Assembly (NCBI GenBank): GCA_021783175.1
Contig: JAJXUF010000022.1
Coordinates: 1-43,697 of the forward strand
Direction of reading: 5' to 3'
Length of the DNA stretch: 43,697 bases
From: Pseudomonadota bacterium
GTDB taxonomy: Bacteria; Pseudomonadota; Gammaproteobacteria; Acidiferrobacterales; UBA6901
A program made the translations under genes and the position numbers. The notes beneath the pieces were generated by a model. It made no database searches, was not told the origin of the DNA, and saw only the letters and a program-made list of their open reading frames with translations. Shown here one piece after another: positions 7,060-15,614 of this stretch. Position 1 is the stretch's first letter. Each line of letters starts with the position of its first letter.

Positions 7060-8172
7060 ATGACACTCGTCGGCGACAAGGAAAGCCGCGAGCGCCAGCG
7101 CACCGATTCGCGCTCACGTCGTGAGCTTGAGAGCCAGCTGCGCCGCAACGAGCGTATCTGGGCCGGCTTTCGCGAGATCGAAATTCAGATGATCGGCGCC
7201 CAGTCTCTGGGTGAGGTGGTTGAGGTTCTGGTAACCCGCATTCCGGCATTATTTCCGGCTGTCGACTGCGTGAGCCTGGTTTGCGTCGATCCAGATTTCG
7301 AGCTTGCGCGCCTGATGAGTACCCACCCCCAGAGCGGCGTAAGCCGTCTTTTCATTCCCGCCGACCGGGCATGGCTTGAAGAGGTCATTCCCACTCGCGC
7401 GAAGCCTTGGCTCGGCCCGTGTGATAATCACATTCAGACCCGCCTCTTCCCGGCCTGCGCTGCGCGCCTTGGTTCCTGCGTAATTGCGCCGCTTGTGCTG
7501 CAAGGCGAACTCATCGGTAGTTTCAATCAAGGCAGTCGCGATGCTGGCCATTTCAGTGCCGACGCCGCTACTGACTTGCTCGAACATCTCGCAGCGGTGA
7601 CCGCTATGTGCGTGGACAGCGCCGCGAATCGCGAACGCCTGAAGCGCGACGGGCTGACCGACGCTCTTACCGGTGTAGCCAATCGACGCCTTTTCGAGCG
7701 CCGTCTGCGGGAGGAACTGAGCTTGCGGGAACGGCGTAAGAACTCGCTTTCGCTGCTGCTGGTAGACCTGGATCACTTCAAGGAACTCAACGACCGCCAT
7801 GGACATCAGGCCGGAGACCGTGCACTGCAACAGGTTGCGCTCACCCTGACCCAGGGGTTGCGCGTCAGTGATGTTCTTGCGCGATACGGCGGTGAGGAAT
7901 TCGCACTGCTTTTGCCGGATACCAAACCCGGCAAAGCGTTGGAAATTGCCGAGCGCCTGCGCGCGCATGTGGCGGAGCTCATTATCGATGACCCGGCGGG
8001 GTCGGCTTTGAAAGTCAGCGTGTCGATCGGCGTTGCTTGTCTCGAACAGTCGCCCGGTGTCGAATCCCGCACGGGCGACCCCGGATTCTGGCTCATGCGC
8101 CAGGCGGATGTCGCCCTTTACCGCGCCAAATCTTCCGGGCGTAATCGCGTCATGACCGCGGATCGTTCATAG
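7060..8172 (+). CDS. Diguanylate cyclase with GAF/DUF484-like sensor domain
   Basis: Cytoplasmic protein of about 370 residues. A charged helical start (to residue ~40) leads into a GAF/DUF484-like domain (~40-190) and a complete GGDEF domain (~195-365). The active site is RYGGEEF at ~275-281, and an inhibitory I-site RVSD lies at 268-271, five residues upstream, so product inhibition is likely. DLDHFKELNDRHGHQAGD is the conserved metal/substrate region. No signal peptide or membrane segment is seen. It probably makes c-di-GMP from two GTP in response to a ligand of the GAF-like domain. The start is uncertain: a TTG at 7039 is also in frame, just after a stop at 7024. Confidence 0.9.
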   Translation: MTLVGDKESRERQRTDSRSRRELESQLRRNERIWAGFREIEIQMIGAQSLGEVVEVLVTRIPALFPAVDCVSLVCVDPDFELARLMSTHPQSGVSRLFIPADRAWLEEVIPTRAKPWLGPCDNHIQTRLFPACAARLGSCVIAPLVLQGELIGSFNQGSRDAGHFSADAATDLLEHLAAVTAMCVDSAANRERLKRDGLTDALTGVANRRLFERRLREELSLRERRKNSLSLLLVDLDHFKELNDRHGHQAGDRALQQVALTLTQGLRVSDVLARYGGEEFALLLPDTKPGKALEIAERLRAHVAELIIDDPAGSALKVSVSIGVACLEQSPGVESRTGDPGFWLMRQADVALYRAKSSGRNRVMTADRS

Positions 8173-8175
8173 TCC

Positions 8176-11100
8176 TCAGTCCAGAGAAATTTCGACTGCG
8201 CTGGGCAAAGCCGTAAACACTACCATGGCGCGCACGTGTCGACCGGGCCATAGCTTTGCCGCACCGCCCGCATAAAGTCGCAGTTGCGGAGCGTATTGGG
8301 ACGCGTGCTGCGCCGCGTTGGCCGCATTCACTCCTGTGCGCGTTTTGTAATCAATAATGATGATCTCGTCGCGCGCAAGTACCATGCGGTCGACAATGCC
8401 ATATATTTCCTCGCTGTCTGCTGTGTACAGTATCGCCACTTCGTTGCGTGCCTCGACATAAAGCGCCGGGTCAAACCAGGGACGCAAGGCAGGATCATCC
8501 AGCAACGTGCACGCCTCCTGCCAGCAGGAGGCAAACTCTTGCGCATCCAATTGCGCACCAAATTCCTGGCGCAACGCGTCGCGTATTAGATTGCGGTTCA
8601 CCGGCGCGGCGCGGCGCCCGGTTGCCGCCAGGCGCTGCAGTATTCGGTGCAGGGCGGTACCTCGACGTCGGGCAGCGTCGTTTGAAGCAGTATCGCCAAA
8701 TTCCGCTTTCAGTGCAGGCGCCATGCGGCTGGGGTTAATCGCGGACTGCACTGCGCTAATCGGCAAGGGGCGGGTCAGTGCCGGATCGATGGTCGTAGCG
8801 GTTGTCTGCAGGTTAGGTGACGCGATGACTGCTTCGGGCATTTCGCCAAAACGTAAAAGCGCGTGGAAGCGCGCATTCTCGGCATCCGCCGCGGAATTGT
8901 CTATTTCCAGTCCTGGTTGCGGGCCAGCCGCCAGCAGGCGCTGTTCGATTAACTTGTACCAGCCGCCACTACCGCGATTGGGGCGACAACCGGAAATAAC
9001 CAAGATCTGTTTGGCGCGGGTCAGCGCCACATACAGCAGATTAATGTCTTCGCGCGCAGCCGAGGCGGATTCGGCCGTTACTTCGCTTTGCGTGCGGCTG
9101 TCCTGCTCGGCTTTGAGGCCGGCAAGCTGGAAGCGTTCAGGTGCGGGTGATTCCACTGGCCAGCGGATGAGCGGGCGCAGGCCGCGTTCCGAGTGTGGAT
9201 CGCGCGCGGTATCGGCAAGGAAGACGGCCGGCGCTTCGAGTCCTTTGACGGAATGGATGGTTAGGATGTGCACGCGCTTGGCATCGCCGCTAGGCGGTTC
9301 CTGCGGCGCTTCGTTTGTCTTACCGCGCACGGCCTCCAGTTGGTCGTGGAAGCGTGCCAGGCTGGGGAAACGTCCGCTGTCCACTTCGAGAGCAAGCTCG
9401 AGAAAGCGGCTTAGATTTGCCGCGCAGCGTGATCGAAGGTGGGGCGGCGCCGCATGGGTGTAGCGCTCAATCACATTTCCCTGGTTATAGATCCGGTCCA
9501 GCAGATCGTGTACCGGGATACGGTCGACGTCTTCGCGCCACGCCGCGAGTAGCCTGGCGGCGCGTGCCAGGCGCGGATTGCCGTTTGTGCCCATCCGCGG
9601 TAGATGCGCGAACCACGATGACATTGCCGTTGAGCCACGCACAGCCTGAGCAAGTTCTACCAGGTCATCATCCGTGCAGTCGAACACCGGAGAGCGAAGC
9701 ACCGACGCCAAGGCAAGATTGTCCTGCGGGGCTACGAGAAAGCGCGCGAGCTGAAGCATGTCCCTGACTTCCAAAGTCTCAAGGAGCACGCCGCGGCCGG
9801 CGCCGGCATAAGGGATTCCCGCCTGGCGCAGTGCATGTTCGTAGGCGTGGGCATGGTTGCGATCGCGCAGCAGGATAATGATATCCCCGTAGTCGAGCGG
9901 GCGCACGGAATTGCCTTTACCGATGGTTCGACCAACAAGTTCTTTGATGCGCGCGGCGATCAGCATGCCCTCGCACTCGTGGCGCTCATCCGCGTCCACC
10001 ATGCGTGGTTCATCGAGCGGATTGCGCAGGGCTTTGGCCAGTGCACGGGCCGGTTTTATTTCGTGCTCTACAAGTGGCAGTATTTCCACTGAACCCCACA
10101 GTTCCGTGCGATGGGTGTCATGGGAATGGAATCCCGGCAGGAGGGGTTCATCCTTGTCGCCATGGTTGCCGCCAAAAACAAAATTCACAAAGCGGATGAT
10201 GGCCGGCGATGAACGCCAGGACACATGCTGCGCAAAAACTGCCGTCGGCATATTGGCTTGGAGCCAGTTGCCTGCGGTGGCGAACAATTTGGCCTCAGCC
10301 CGGCGGAAGCGGTAGATGGATTGTTTTTCGTCACCCACCAGAAATACGCTGCGTTGTCGGTCAGATCCTGCCGCGATTTCCTGCAGCAAAGGCAGCAGCA
10401 GCCTCCACTGGGTTGGATTCGTGTCCTGAAATTCGTCTACCAGCAAATGATCAATGCGCTGATCCAGTTTGTATTGCACCCACTCAGCCGATTGGCCGTT
10501 ATTCAGCAACTGGCAGGTTTTCCATTCGAGATCACCGAAGTCGAGCAACTGCTGTTCCGCCTTGAGGCGTTGGTAGTGATCGAGCAGGCGCTGCCCGCAG
10601 CGGTACCAGGCGACAGATCTGCGATAGGTGCCCTGGCGCAATAGCGCTTCATGCGTCCGCGAAATGCGCTCACCCAACCAGCCGTCCAGTTGTACAAGGT
10701 CTTCGAGCGCTTCGCTCCCGAGCGGCTTTTCCAGCGCCTTGGTGCGTTTGATGGGTGCGAATTGGCCGTGAGCATCGAGAAATTCGTCTAAAAGCTGCTG
10801 GCAGGCCAGCTGCGGGGAGCCAGCCAGCCGCTCGCGAGCCGTTCGCAGGTTGGCTGCGCGCGCGAGGTTGGTGGCGGTAGCGTGCCTTTCGATCAGCATT
10901 GCGTAGCGTTCGAGGTTCCGCTTCAGGCCGCTAAGGGCACAGAATTGCACCGCCGCATCGGCATCCGGATCTATCTCGAGGAAGTCCCTGAGGCGCGCTG
11001 CAGCCGCGGCCGGAGGATCCTCGTGATCGGCGGTATATGCCCACCAGTCGCTGCGATGTTGCAAGAATGCCAGTAAGTTCTCCCGCGTCGCATGTAGCCC

Positions 11101-11640
11101 TGTCTCTTGAAGGAGCCGGTCGAAGTCCTGTCCCGGGATGCCTTCAGGGTCGCGCCGGGCATCGCGCCCTAGCGCGTCCCAAGCCTGAATCTCCAGCTCC
11201 AGGGTGCTCTCGGTTAGGTCAAATCCGGCTGGTACCGCCGCTTCCAAAGGGAAACGGCGCAGGAGGTCGGCGCAAAACGCATGAAACGTGCTGGCCCTCA
11301 AGCCCGGCTCAGCGTTCATGACCGCCTCGAACAAATGGCGCGCGCGGCCAAGCGTCTCCGGGGGGATCTCCAGACCCAAGCCGAAAGACTGCAGGCGTAC
11401 CCGCAGTGCATCGTCCTCGGCGGCGGCCAGCGCGTAGAGCTCGCTGGCAACGCGCGCGTCAATTTCGGCAGCCGCCTTGCGGGTGAAGGTAACGGCCAGA
11501 ATCGATCCGGGCGCGGCGCCGACCAGCAGCAGGCGGATAATGCGGGCTACCAGCAGCCAGGTCTTGCCGGTTCCGGCAGAAGCCCGAACCACAACATTGG
11601 TTTCGGGCGCTGTGATTATGTCTACTTCATTCACCGTCAT
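8176..11640 (-). CDS. addA: AddA-type UvrD-like helicase/nuclease
   Basis: Helicase-nuclease subunit for double-strand-break end processing, about 1154 residues. Helicase motifs in order: Walker A ASAGTGKT (~20-27), VTFTRKAAAEI (Ia), LLVDEFQDTNPTQW (II), VGDEKQSIYRFRRAE (III), ILTIHSVKGLEAPAVFLAD (V) and NLLYVALTRAKQ (VI). The C-terminus holds a RecB/AddA-type PD-(D/E)XK nuclease with GIVDRMV and IIIIDYKTRTG. With addB it replaces the RecBCD of enteric bacteria. The ATG at 11640 is used here; a TTG at 11646 lies better relative to AAGGGCGG. It is separated from addB by ~350 bases that hold an oppositely oriented sRNA, which is unusual for this gene pair. Confidence 0.92.
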   Translation of the reverse strand: MTVNEVDIITAPETNVVVRASAGTGKTWLLVARIIRLLLVGAAPGSILAVTFTRKAAAEIDARVASELYALAAAEDDALRVRLQSFGLGLEIPPETLGRARHLFEAVMNAEPGLRASTFHAFCADLLRRFPLEAAVPAGFDLTESTLELEIQAWDALGRDARRDPEGIPGQDFDRLLQETGLHATRENLLAFLQHRSDWWAYTADHEDPPAAAAARLRDFLEIDPDADAAVQFCALSGLKRNLERYAMLIERHATATNLARAANLRTARERLAGSPQLACQQLLDEFLDAHGQFAPIKRTKALEKPLGSEALEDLVQLDGWLGERISRTHEALLRQGTYRRSVAWYRCGQRLLDHYQRLKAEQQLLDFGDLEWKTCQLLNNGQSAEWVQYKLDQRIDHLLVDEFQDTNPTQWRLLLPLLQEIAAGSDRQRSVFLVGDEKQSIYRFRRAEAKLFATAGNWLQANMPTAVFAQHVSWRSSPAIIRFVNFVFGGNHGDKDEPLLPGFHSHDTHRTELWGSVEILPLVEHEIKPARALAKALRNPLDEPRMVDADERHECEGMLIAARIKELVGRTIGKGNSVRPLDYGDIIILLRDRNHAHAYEHALRQAGIPYAGAGRGVLLETLEVRDMLQLARFLVAPQDNLALASVLRSPVFDCTDDDLVELAQAVRGSTAMSSWFAHLPRMGTNGNPRLARAARLLAAWREDVDRIPVHDLLDRIYNQGNVIERYTHAAPPHLRSRCAANLSRFLELALEVDSGRFPSLARFHDQLEAVRGKTNEAPQEPPSGDAKRVHILTIHSVKGLEAPAVFLADTARDPHSERGLRPLIRWPVESPAPERFQLAGLKAEQDSRTQSEVTAESASAAREDINLLYVALTRAKQILVISGCRPNRGSGGWYKLIEQRLLAAGPQPGLEIDNSAADAENARFHALLRFGEMPEAVIASPNLQTTATTIDPALTRPLPISAVQSAINPSRMAPALKAEFGDTASNDAARRRGTALHRILQRLAATGRRAAPVNRNLIRDALRQEFGAQLDAQEFASCWQEACTLLDDPALRPWFDPALYVEARNEVAILYTADSEEIYGIVDRMVLARDEIIIIDYKTRTGVNAANAAQHASQYAPQLRLYAGGAAKLWPGRHVRAMVVFTALPSAVEISLD

Positions 11641-11691
11641 GGCCAATCGCCGCCCTTAGCCGGGCTCCCTCAGGAGATTTACAGACACAGG

Positions 11692-11702
11692 AACTGTCAG
11701 TT
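11692..11702. repeat. Small palindrome upstream of the sRNA promoter
   Basis: AACTGTCAGTT is a perfect inverted repeat (AACTG/CAGTT around one base). It lies about 80 bases before the sRNA -35 and about 50 bases before the addA start on the other strand. It could be a regulator site for either. It does not match the GacA/UvrY upstream sequence (TGTAAG-N6-CTTACA). Confidence 0.3.
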
Positions 11703-11783
11703 TTTTGAAAAGATGAGCGATACAATAACAAGTTGATTGGTAATAATAAATTGAAAGAAATGCCGTAGGAAGGTAGATTGTTC

Positions 11784-11811
11784 TTGCATTTTTCCGCTAG
11801 CCAGCTATAGT
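11784..11811 (+). promoter_or_regulatory. Sigma-70-type promoter of the intergenic sRNA
   Basis: A TTGCAT -35 at 11784-11789 and a TATAGT -10 at 11806-11811 are separated by 16 bases. Transcription is predicted to begin at A11818. There is no protein-coding gene on this strand before the terminator at 11930-11956, so the promoter-terminator pair defines a short non-coding transcript. Confidence 0.7.
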
Positions 11812-11817
11812 TTTTAG

Positions 11818-11956
11818 AACGAGGTACGGATACCGGACAGTCAGGGAAAGTTTCGGCACAGGAGGTGCTTAGGAACAAGGATGACTCCGGTGCAAGGATG
11901 CTCCGGAGAGTAGTTGTCCATACACCCGCAGGCGGCCTTTTGGCCGCCTTTTTTTT
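11818..11956 (+). ncRNA. Putative CsrB/RsmZ-like small RNA (CsrA/RsmA decoy)
   Basis: Predicted transcript of ~139 nt between a sigma-70 promoter and an intrinsic terminator. It has three perfect hairpins whose loops show GGA: GGTA-CGGA-TACC (11823-11834), GCAC-AGGAG-GTGC (11856-11868), and a longer stem at 11885-11908 with outer arms CTCCGG/CCGGAG, inner arms GCA/TGC and the loop AGGA. Further GGA motifs lie unpaired, in GGGAAAG (11843-11849), AGGAAC and AAGGATG (11871-11883); AAGGATG occurs twice. GGA in a hairpin loop is the known binding site of CsrA/RsmA, and many copies in a short RNA with a terminator are the hallmark of CsrB, RsmY and RsmZ. No known member is recognisable by primary sequence. 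The function is inferred from architecture; csrA is not in the window. Confidence 0.65.
11930..11956 (+). terminator. Intrinsic terminator of the intergenic sRNA
   Basis: An eight-base-pair GC-rich stem AGGCGGCC/GGCCGCCT (11930-11937 and 11942-11949) encloses a TTTT loop and runs into a T tract to 11956. The T tract is only on the plus strand, so the terminator does not serve the minus-strand addB gene that ends at 11995. Confidence 0.9.
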
Positions 11957-11994
11957 GCCGAAAGCGCCTGGCCTGCGGTTGCTGCAGCCCCTTT

Positions 11995-14958
11995 TCATAC
12001 CCACATCTCCCGGCGGCAAAGGGATTCCATGACGCAGCGCTCACAGGTTTTTTCATCTCCCCAAGCCGGAAGTGCTGCCCCACGGCTGATTTGCTCATGG
12101 ACTTGCAGCAGGCGCATGCGAACCTGATTGCGAATAACGTGCAATTCATCGCCTGCGAGTTCGACTTTTTCCCGCACCGCCGAATCATCCAGAGCAAGAA
12201 ATACAGCCGAATACAGCGGCTCGGTGACGAGCAGGGCGTAAAACGGCAGCTGTATCTGTTCGCCTGCGAGGACCTCGGCAAGGGGTGCAATCGCTCCGGT
12301 TTTGTAGTCGATGATACAAAAGCCTTGCGGACCGCAGTCCAGTCGATCCAGACGCCCCTGCAGTGTCGGTAAGGAATTATCGTCAAAAGCAACGCGTCGG
12401 TTTACTTCAGTGGCGCTCACCGTCCAGTCGCTGCTGCGCTGGCTCTGCCAGCGAATGTATAAAGGTGCCGTGCGACGCCAGCGATAGCGCCAGGCACGTG
12501 CGGGAAAGCTGCGCACGATGTCGTCGGCAAACACCGCATCTCCAATTGAAGTGAGCAGGGCGGTTGCCTCTTCGGCATTGTGTTCCGTGACCGCTTCTCC
12601 GAAAGGTCCGGGAAGTCCGGGCACCGGACGATGAAACGCTTGAAGGATGCGGTGGATGCGTTGTCCGTAGCCCGCCTTGTCCACGTCTTCGTCAATGTCT
12701 TGCGTGCGCTGGAGCGCGAGAATGTCCGCGGCAAAGAACTGGTATGGACAATCGAGAAGTCGCTGATGGCTGGAGGCAGAAATCGTTGATGGGCGCAGCG
12801 CTGCCGCAGTGTTCGCCCGCGGAAAGGTGGTTGGCTGCGGCAGCGGCGCGTCATCGCGACAGGAGATAACGAATGTCGACGCGGCCGGCAGCGTGCGCAG
12901 CCCATCCTCCTCCAGACCGTTCCCGTAGGCCAATCGATGGAAGGCGCGCAGCCGTTCTACCCAGAGACTGGGTATGACGGGCTGATCGTCTTCTTCGCGC
13001 CGCAGCGTTATGAGCACAAGCGGAGCGGACTGCAGCAGGCGGCGAAAGTCATAGAACTGTTCCAGCAGGCGTTCCTGCCGTTGCGGAAGACCAAGTTGTC
13101 GGCGAACGGAGTCATTGAAAAATGCGGAATACTCCGGCGGCCGCGGGAGGTGGTCGCGCAGCGCTCCGGCCACGATCACAGCATCGAAGCGGTAGAGCCT
13201 GCTGTCCGGCAGGCCCATAAGTTCCACCCCGCTGCCGGTCATCGGCGGACGGAAATGGTGGCGTTCGAGAGCGCGGCCCAGCCACGCGCGGAACTGTGGC
13301 CACGACATGCCTTCGGTATACTCGCTCAGCGCAACGCGCATCGCCTCCAGCTCGTCGAGCACCCGCTGACCCGCTTCGTCGGTCGCGAAGCTTGCGCGAA
13401 CTCCAAGTATTTCGAGGCCAGCAGCGATCGCATCCAAGTATTTCTGCGGTGCTTTTGGCTTGCGGCCTGCCAGTGGCAGAAGCTGGCGTGCGGCTGACTC
13501 GACAAGATCAAGCAGCAATTCAACAGCTCGCGCGCTCCCTGATCCGTAATCGCGATCAAGCGCACCGGCATGATCCCGCAACGCCGCGCGGTAGCGAGAC
13601 AGACCGGATGCCAAATTGAATCGGCGCAGCAATCCTTCTTCAAAGATCTCAACGGTCCGGGCGCGGTCGTCGTGCGGCGACCTACCCACGAACGGGGATT
13701 TCAGCAGGTCGAGTAACGGCGCATAGGCGAAGTCGGTTTCAACCGTTTCCAGCCAGCGAACTAGCGCGGTTGCAGCGCTGGTTGTGGAAAGTGGCCAACC
13801 GGCCGCGTCGCGCAGTGATAGGTTGGCGCGCTCCAGTAGGGCGCGCACGCGCCGTCCCAGTTTGCGGTCGTTGGTGACTATGCCGATGTTGCGTTTCCCA
13901 TCGAGCCACCAGCGTCGCACTTGCAGGTCGATCGCCTGCGCCTCGTGTTCGGCATCGCTCACCTCACGCACTTGCAGGCGGCCGGCGGCCGGGCTTGTGC
14001 GATGCAGAGCTGCGAGGCGACGCGCCCGCGCCGCAATTTCTTCGCCCGCAATCGCGACTGTCGGTGTGGCAAACACGGCATCAAGCAGTTGCTGGTAGGC
14101 ATCGTCGCCGTGTTCCGGCTGCTTGCTGCCGGCTCCCGTCTCGTGCGCGGCTGAGCTTGCAGGAATGCCGAGGGCGAGATCGGCAACCAGATCGGAAAGC
14201 GCTGTATCGGGATGGTAGCCGGATGCCCCAAGCTGGCCGTGCAGCAGCACGTTCAGCGCGCCGCGCGTTAACATGGCCTTTGCCCAGTCGCGCTCGCAGC
14301 GTGCGAGGTGCGTGCAGCCGACAAGGTAAAGTGTCGGGGCATCGGGGTCATCGGCTTGCAGCACCGAGCGGCGCAAATTCTCGCAATAGGCCTGCGTCTG
14401 ATCGAACTGTGCCGTGTCGCGCAGTTGCTGCTTCCATGCGCGCCAAAGCACGAATACCCAGCGTGCCTCCATGCCGAGCTGTTCCAGGGAACGATTTGCC
14501 ACACCATAACCGTCGGCCAAAAGTGCCGTGAAGTCGGCGAGATCCTCGGGAACGGGATGCGAATTAAGTTCCAGTTCGTCGAACAGCGCCAGCAGACTGT
14601 CGATGAGTGGCCAGTGGCCGGTACGTCGGACTATCTCCGGGTGATCGGATAGAGCTGCGAGAAGTACCAACTCGCGCGCCGTACTGCTGAGGGGGGTGAT
14701 TTGCGGATCGGCAAAACGCCCGACCCAGCTGTTCAGTGTCTGGCACTCGGGTGCCAACAGGGCATCGAGCCCGCGCCGCCGCGCCGCGGCCAAGAGCTGT
14801 TGGCGGAATCGTGGCGCAGCGCCGCCATGCGCCAGCAAAACCACCACGTCGCTCAGGTCTGGTAACCTGACGGCATGTCGATCCAACAGAATTTCGGCAA
14901 GCTTGCCTAGCGGGTCCTGCCCGTAAGGAACAATTAATAGCGGCGCGTCAGCGCTCAA
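11995..14958 (-). CDS. addB: AddB-like PD-(D/E)XK nuclease with Fe-S cysteines
   Basis: Second subunit of the AddAB-type complex, 987 residues. The N-terminus ([19 protein letters not shown]) has the proteobacterial AddB start but no intact Walker A. The C-terminal third is a PF12705-type nuclease: [19 protein letters not shown], then LQGRLDRLD and FCIIDYKTG, which supply the catalytic Asp and Asp-x-Lys. C737 together with C972, C975 and C981 (C-x2-C-x5-C at the C-terminus) matches the four-cysteine Fe-S staple of AddB and Cas4 nucleases. It starts at a TTG that overlaps the last 11 bases of fdxA, so translation is coupled to a ferredoxin gene. It likely helps process DNA ends and recognise Chi-like sites. 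Confidence 0.9.
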   Translation of the reverse strand: MSADAPLLIVPYGQDPLGKLAEILLDRHAVRLPDLSDVVVLLAHGGAAPRFRQQLLAAARRRGLDALLAPECQTLNSWVGRFADPQITPLSSTARELVLLAALSDHPEIVRRTGHWPLIDSLLALFDELELNSHPVPEDLADFTALLADGYGVANRSLEQLGMEARWVFVLWRAWKQQLRDTAQFDQTQAYCENLRRSVLQADDPDAPTLYLVGCTHLARCERDWAKAMLTRGALNVLLHGQLGASGYHPDTALSDLVADLALGIPASSAAHETGAGSKQPEHGDDAYQQLLDAVFATPTVAIAGEEIAARARRLAALHRTSPAAGRLQVREVSDAEHEAQAIDLQVRRWWLDGKRNIGIVTNDRKLGRRVRALLERANLSLRDAAGWPLSTTSAATALVRWLETVETDFAYAPLLDLLKSPFVGRSPHDDRARTVEIFEEGLLRRFNLASGLSRYRAALRDHAGALDRDYGSGSARAVELLLDLVESAARQLLPLAGRKPKAPQKYLDAIAAGLEILGVRASFATDEAGQRVLDELEAMRVALSEYTEGMSWPQFRAWLGRALERHHFRPPMTGSGVELMGLPDSRLYRFDAVIVAGALRDHLPRPPEYSAFFNDSVRRQLGLPQRQERLLEQFYDFRRLLQSAPLVLITLRREEDDQPVIPSLWVERLRAFHRLAYGNGLEEDGLRTLPAASTFVISCRDDAPLPQPTTFPRANTAAALRPSTISASSHQRLLDCPYQFFAADILALQRTQDIDEDVDKAGYGQRIHRILQAFHRPVPGLPGPFGEAVTEHNAEEATALLTSIGDAVFADDIVRSFPARAWRYRWRRTAPLYIRWQSQRSSDWTVSATEVNRRVAFDDNSLPTLQGRLDRLDCGPQGFCIIDYKTGAIAPLAEVLAGEQIQLPFYALLVTEPLYSAVFLALDDSAVREKVELAGDELHVIRNQVRMRLLQVHEQISRGAALPAWGDEKTCERCVMESLCRREMWV

Positions 14959-15271
14959 GGTACTTGAGTTTGTCAGGCACCGCGTCCCAGTCTTTTGCGT
15001 CTGGCGGCTCTGGTTTCTTCTCAGTCAGAACCGGCCATTTGCGCGCCAGTTCCGCGTTGAGGGCCACAAACTTCTGCTGATCCGGCGGCACGTCGTCTTC
15101 CGCGTAAATGGCGTTGACCGGACATTCCGGCACGCACAGCGTGCAGTCGATGCACTCATCGGGATCAATTACCAGAAAGTTGGGTCCTTCATGAAAGCAG
15201 TCGACTGGACAGACCTCGACGCAGTCGGTGTATTTGCACTTGATACAATTCTCGGTGACCACGTAGGTCAT
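14948..15271 (-). CDS. fdxA: 7Fe ferredoxin FdxA (3Fe-4S/4Fe-4S)
   Basis: Ferredoxin of 107 residues of the Azotobacter FdI type. Cysteines at 9, 12, 17, 21 and 25 ([17 protein letters not shown]) and at 40, 43, 46 and 50 ([12 protein letters not shown]) give the 3Fe-4S and 4Fe-4S sites. The C-terminal ~50 residues are the usual extension of this class. GGGAG seven bases before the ATG at 15271 sets the start; a longer frame upstream has no support. It carries low-potential electrons, the partner being unknown. It is the first gene of the fdxA-addB unit and overlaps addB. Confidence 0.95.
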   Translation of the reverse strand: MTYVVTENCIKCKYTDCVEVCPVDCFHEGPNFLVIDPDECIDCTLCVPECPVNAIYAEDDVPPDQQKFVALNAELARKWPVLTEKKPEPPDAKDWDAVPDKLKYLER

Positions 15272-15614
15272 TTCGCTACTCCCGCAAGTTCTCACGGCAC
15301 CCACAAACCGCCGCAGTTCCCGTTCCGACCGCCTCGCGGCACACGCCCCGTACCAGAGGAAATCGGCGGACCGGCGGATCTGGACAGCATCGAGATGCCG
15401 GCACGGCGCGTCCGCATAATACACGCACCCGACCCTGCTTTGGAATCCAAACGGGGCCAAATTCCGCCAAATTGCCGCAGGCCTGCGGCGCCCAACCTGC
15501 CCCGCAGGCGCCGAGAATTGGATTTCCCGCGTCAAATGGTTCAAGCTAAGTGGCGTCGTCAACGATAATCGGTAATCCGCGGCCGGGGGGCTGGGCAAGC
15601 CGAGGGATTGGGCC
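15272..15614. other. Divergent intergenic region between fdxA and the PilZ-like gene
   Basis: About 340 bases with no gene. It should hold the promoters of the two divergent genes, but I see no convincing -35/-10 pair. It contains the perfect palindrome at 15474-15489 listed separately. Confidence 0.5.
15474..15509. repeat. GC-rich palindrome with a third half-site
   Basis: GCCGCAGGCCTGCGGC (15474-15489) is a perfect 16-base palindrome, and a further CCGCAGGC sits at 15502-15509. It could be a regulator site or an RNA hairpin in the divergent region. No known regulator motif is recognised. Confidence 0.4.

Noticed and set aside
8507..9463. Plus-strand frame of 318 codons opposite addA
   Set aside because: Composition (Arg, Ser, Ala) is that of an antisense shadow, while the minus strand shows all helicase motifs.
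11930..11956. Terminator for addB
   Set aside because: The T tract is on the plus strand only, so it cannot end the minus-strand addB message. It fits the sRNA instead.
11818..11956. 4.5S (SRP) RNA, 6S RNA or tmRNA
   Set aside because: The SRP core (GGAAGGAAGCAGCC type), the 6S central bubble and the tmRNA tRNA-like ends are all missing.
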